The notes under the pieces are model-generated. The model was not told the DNA's origin and made no database searches. It worked only from the letters and a program-made list of their open reading frames with translations. From Bdellovibrio sp. CG10_big_fil_rev_8_21_14_0_10_47_8 (lineage in GTDB: Bacteria > Bdellovibrionota > Bdellovibrionia > Bdellovibrionales > Bdellovibrionaceae): a DNA stretch of 5,601 nt. Positions 5,052 through 5,601 of this stretch are shown here, piece after piece. A program made the translations under genes and the position numbers. Position 1 is the first letter of the stretch, and each line of letters starts with the position of its first letter. The stretch is from NCBI GenBank assembly GCA_002773975.1, contig PEZR01000017.1, forward strand, positions 1 through 5,601, given 5' to 3'.

Positions 5052-5058
5052 TTCGTAA
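4984..5058 (+). CDS. possible 24-residue single-span membrane peptide
   Basis: ATG 4984 to TAA 5058 encodes MTRRFIPWVCFILISVVVFILIIS: two arginines at the start, then about 18 hydrophobic residues. This is the profile of tiny inner-membrane peptides such as type I toxins or small accessory subunits. GGAGG (4968-4972) lies 11 bases upstream, longer than ideal. The run is T-rich, and T-rich DNA produces hydrophobic codons by composition alone, so the reading is not proof. It is entirely antisense to the 33-residue minus-strand frame. If both are made, they would form a sense-antisense pair. Confidence 0.35.
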   Translation: MTRRFIPWVCFILISVVVFILIIS

Positions 5059-5061
5059 CCT

Positions 5062-5079
5062 CCTTTCGATAAAGAAAGG
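5062..5079 (+). terminator. weak stem-loop after the 24-residue frame
   Basis: CCTTTC (5062-5067) pairs with GAAAGG (5074-5079) around the loop GATAAA. A run of eight T begins at 5092, 12 bases further on, so the T-tract is too distant for a standard terminator. The left arm also overlaps the minus-strand AAAGGAGG ribosome site. In a minus-strand transcript the same stem would occlude that site. Confidence 0.3.
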
Positions 5080-5106
5080 TTAGCACAAAGATTTTTTTTC
5101 TGGCAA
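5077..5106 (-). promoter_or_regulatory. possible minus-strand promoter upstream of the small-ORF locus
   Basis: On the minus strand TTGCCA (5106-5101, five of six to consensus) is followed after 18 bp by TAACCT (5082-5077), a poor -10 with an extended TG one base ahead (TGCTAACCT). Transcription would start near 5070, just before the AAAGGAGG site and the 33-residue frame. The -35 is good and the -10 is weak. Confidence 0.4.
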
Positions 5107-5382
5107 CGACAATTTTAAAAAAACAAAAAAACCAATCCGAGATCTGGTTCCATTTTGGATCTTTTCTGATCAAAGTGATCCGGCAATGACTTTTTCGACC
5201 TGCTGAACAGCCCCTCCCCATGGGAATAAACTATCAAAAAGAAAAATCAAGGAAGAGTTGATTCGTTTGCTCAGCGACTATCTAGAGTTCGATGAGGTGA
5301 GCTGATGCTTTGTCAAAAATTCAGATAAAAACATTGGCTGTTATTGCAGTGATTATTCAGAGGAAAGCAGCCCCGGCGAGCA
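5107..5382. other. intergenic stretch with no supportable gene
   Basis: No frame here has a convincing start, ribosome site and protein character together. Seen are A-rich runs (5116-5130), GGATC/GATCC arms at 5157-5161 and 5177-5181, and CTGATGCT (5302-5309), which pairs with AGCATCAG (5379-5386) at the 3' end of the next gene. A short open segment on plus (5222-5305) with no start codon reads like a charged helix and could be a gene relic or chance. Confidence 0.4.
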
Positions 5383-5601
5383 TCAGGCCCACTTGTTCAT
5401 GTATTGTTGAACTGCCTGATCCATTTCGGTCTGCTGTTCTTGAGCACAGTCAAAAGGATAGCGTTGATGAGATTTTTGCCACCGAGTGAACCACTGATTT
5501 CCAAGCGGGCGCTTTAAGAGTTCGATTCCAGTCGCAGCTTCGGTGGTCTCTGTTTTAAGACCTGTGGCCGTGCCATAGCCGACAAAAAATCCGGCTGCGA
5601 T
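5383..5601 (-). CDS. C-terminal part of an unrecognised protein (5' end outside window)
   Basis: The minus-strand frame is open from the right edge to TGA at 5385-5383, giving the last 72 residues of a longer protein. It starts with a small-residue, Gly-rich hydrophobic stretch (IAAGFFVGYGTATG, possibly the end of a membrane helix). This is followed by a polar region rich in Thr, Gln and Arg with single His and Cys residues, ending QQYMNKWA. Codon use and composition look like real coding sequence: every codon is sensible over 219 bases, and the segment has aromatic clusters (QWFTRW, RYPF). I do not recognise the family. It points the same way as the 96-residue gene, but they are too far apart to assume one operon. 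No clear terminator follows. Confidence 0.7.
   Translation of the reverse strand: MAAGFFVGYGTATGLKTETTEAATGIELLKRPLGNQWFTRWQKSHQRYPFDCAQEQQTEMDQAVQQYMNKWA

Noticed and set aside
4939..5146. 9-bp direct repeat CGAGATCTG at 4939-4947 and 5138-5146
   Set aside because: It is short and contains a common palindromic hexamer, with nothing element-like at the borders; chance is sufficient.
5048..5221. Minus-strand 57-codon frame whose TGA overlaps the ATG of the 33-residue ORF
   Set aside because: The ATGA overlap is attractive, but there is no ribosome site at 5221, the product is a mix of basic and Phe-rich runs reflecting A/T tracts, and it covers the likely promoter.
5222..5305. Plus-strand open segment reading like a charged helix (KRKIKEELIRLLSDYLEF)
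   Set aside because: It has no start codon in frame and no ribosome site; too short to call as a gene relic without a database match.

Overview
The window looks like an accessory region of a Gram-negative chromosome joined to a short stretch of ordinary genes. Two proteins carry Sec-type signal peptides, Shine-Dalgarno sites are variable, and base composition is moderate and AT-rich between genes. The style of the envelope protein at 3511-4452 reminds me of Bdellovibrionota. That placement is an impression from reading, not a result.

Left part (1-2860), a mosaic of conflict and mobile functions. It opens inside the C-terminal end of an Rhs polymorphic toxin. The Rhs core ends in the usual DPxGL cleavage motif and is followed by a roughly 119-residue tip with an HExxH zinc-protease signature. 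A small exported protein with six cysteines lies 20 bases downstream, in the position where an immunity gene would be expected. A gene-poor stretch of about 560 bases follows. It holds the last 44 codons of a phage-type tyrosine recombinase on the minus strand, which ends in a terminator-like hairpin, and a perfect 14-bp palindrome just beyond the point where the recombinase homology breaks off. Next, on the minus strand, is a complete type II toxin-antitoxin operon: a ribbon-helix-helix antitoxin and a Doc/Fic-family toxin overlapping by GTGA. Its promoter carries an inverted repeat across the -10 box. Divergent from it is a decayed plasmid pRiA4b ORF-3 family gene with an internal deletion and an in-frame TAG. 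It runs into a frameshifted fragment resembling SymE.

Middle part (2853-4500), ordinary genes. A Nudix hydrolase of the ADP-ribose pyrophosphatase type (minus) is divergent from a 313-residue exported protein (plus) with a C-terminal hydrophobic anchor. Both have a -10-like hexamer almost touching the start codon and no Shine-Dalgarno site.

Right part (4495-5601). A 96-residue protein of unknown function (minus) has a strong ribosome binding site and two inverted repeats just upstream. Upstream of it lies a short stretch where two tiny ORFs overlap on opposite strands: a 24-residue hydrophobic peptide (plus) and a 33-residue peptide with a near-ideal ribosome binding site (minus). About 325 bases with no convincing gene follow. 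The window closes with the last 72 codons of an unrecognised minus-strand gene that enters from the right.

The most interesting material is the Rhs tip with its secreted partner, the layered mobile-element debris between 1043 and 2860, and the antisense small-ORF locus near 5000. I see no tRNA, rRNA, CRISPR array or complete insertion sequence.
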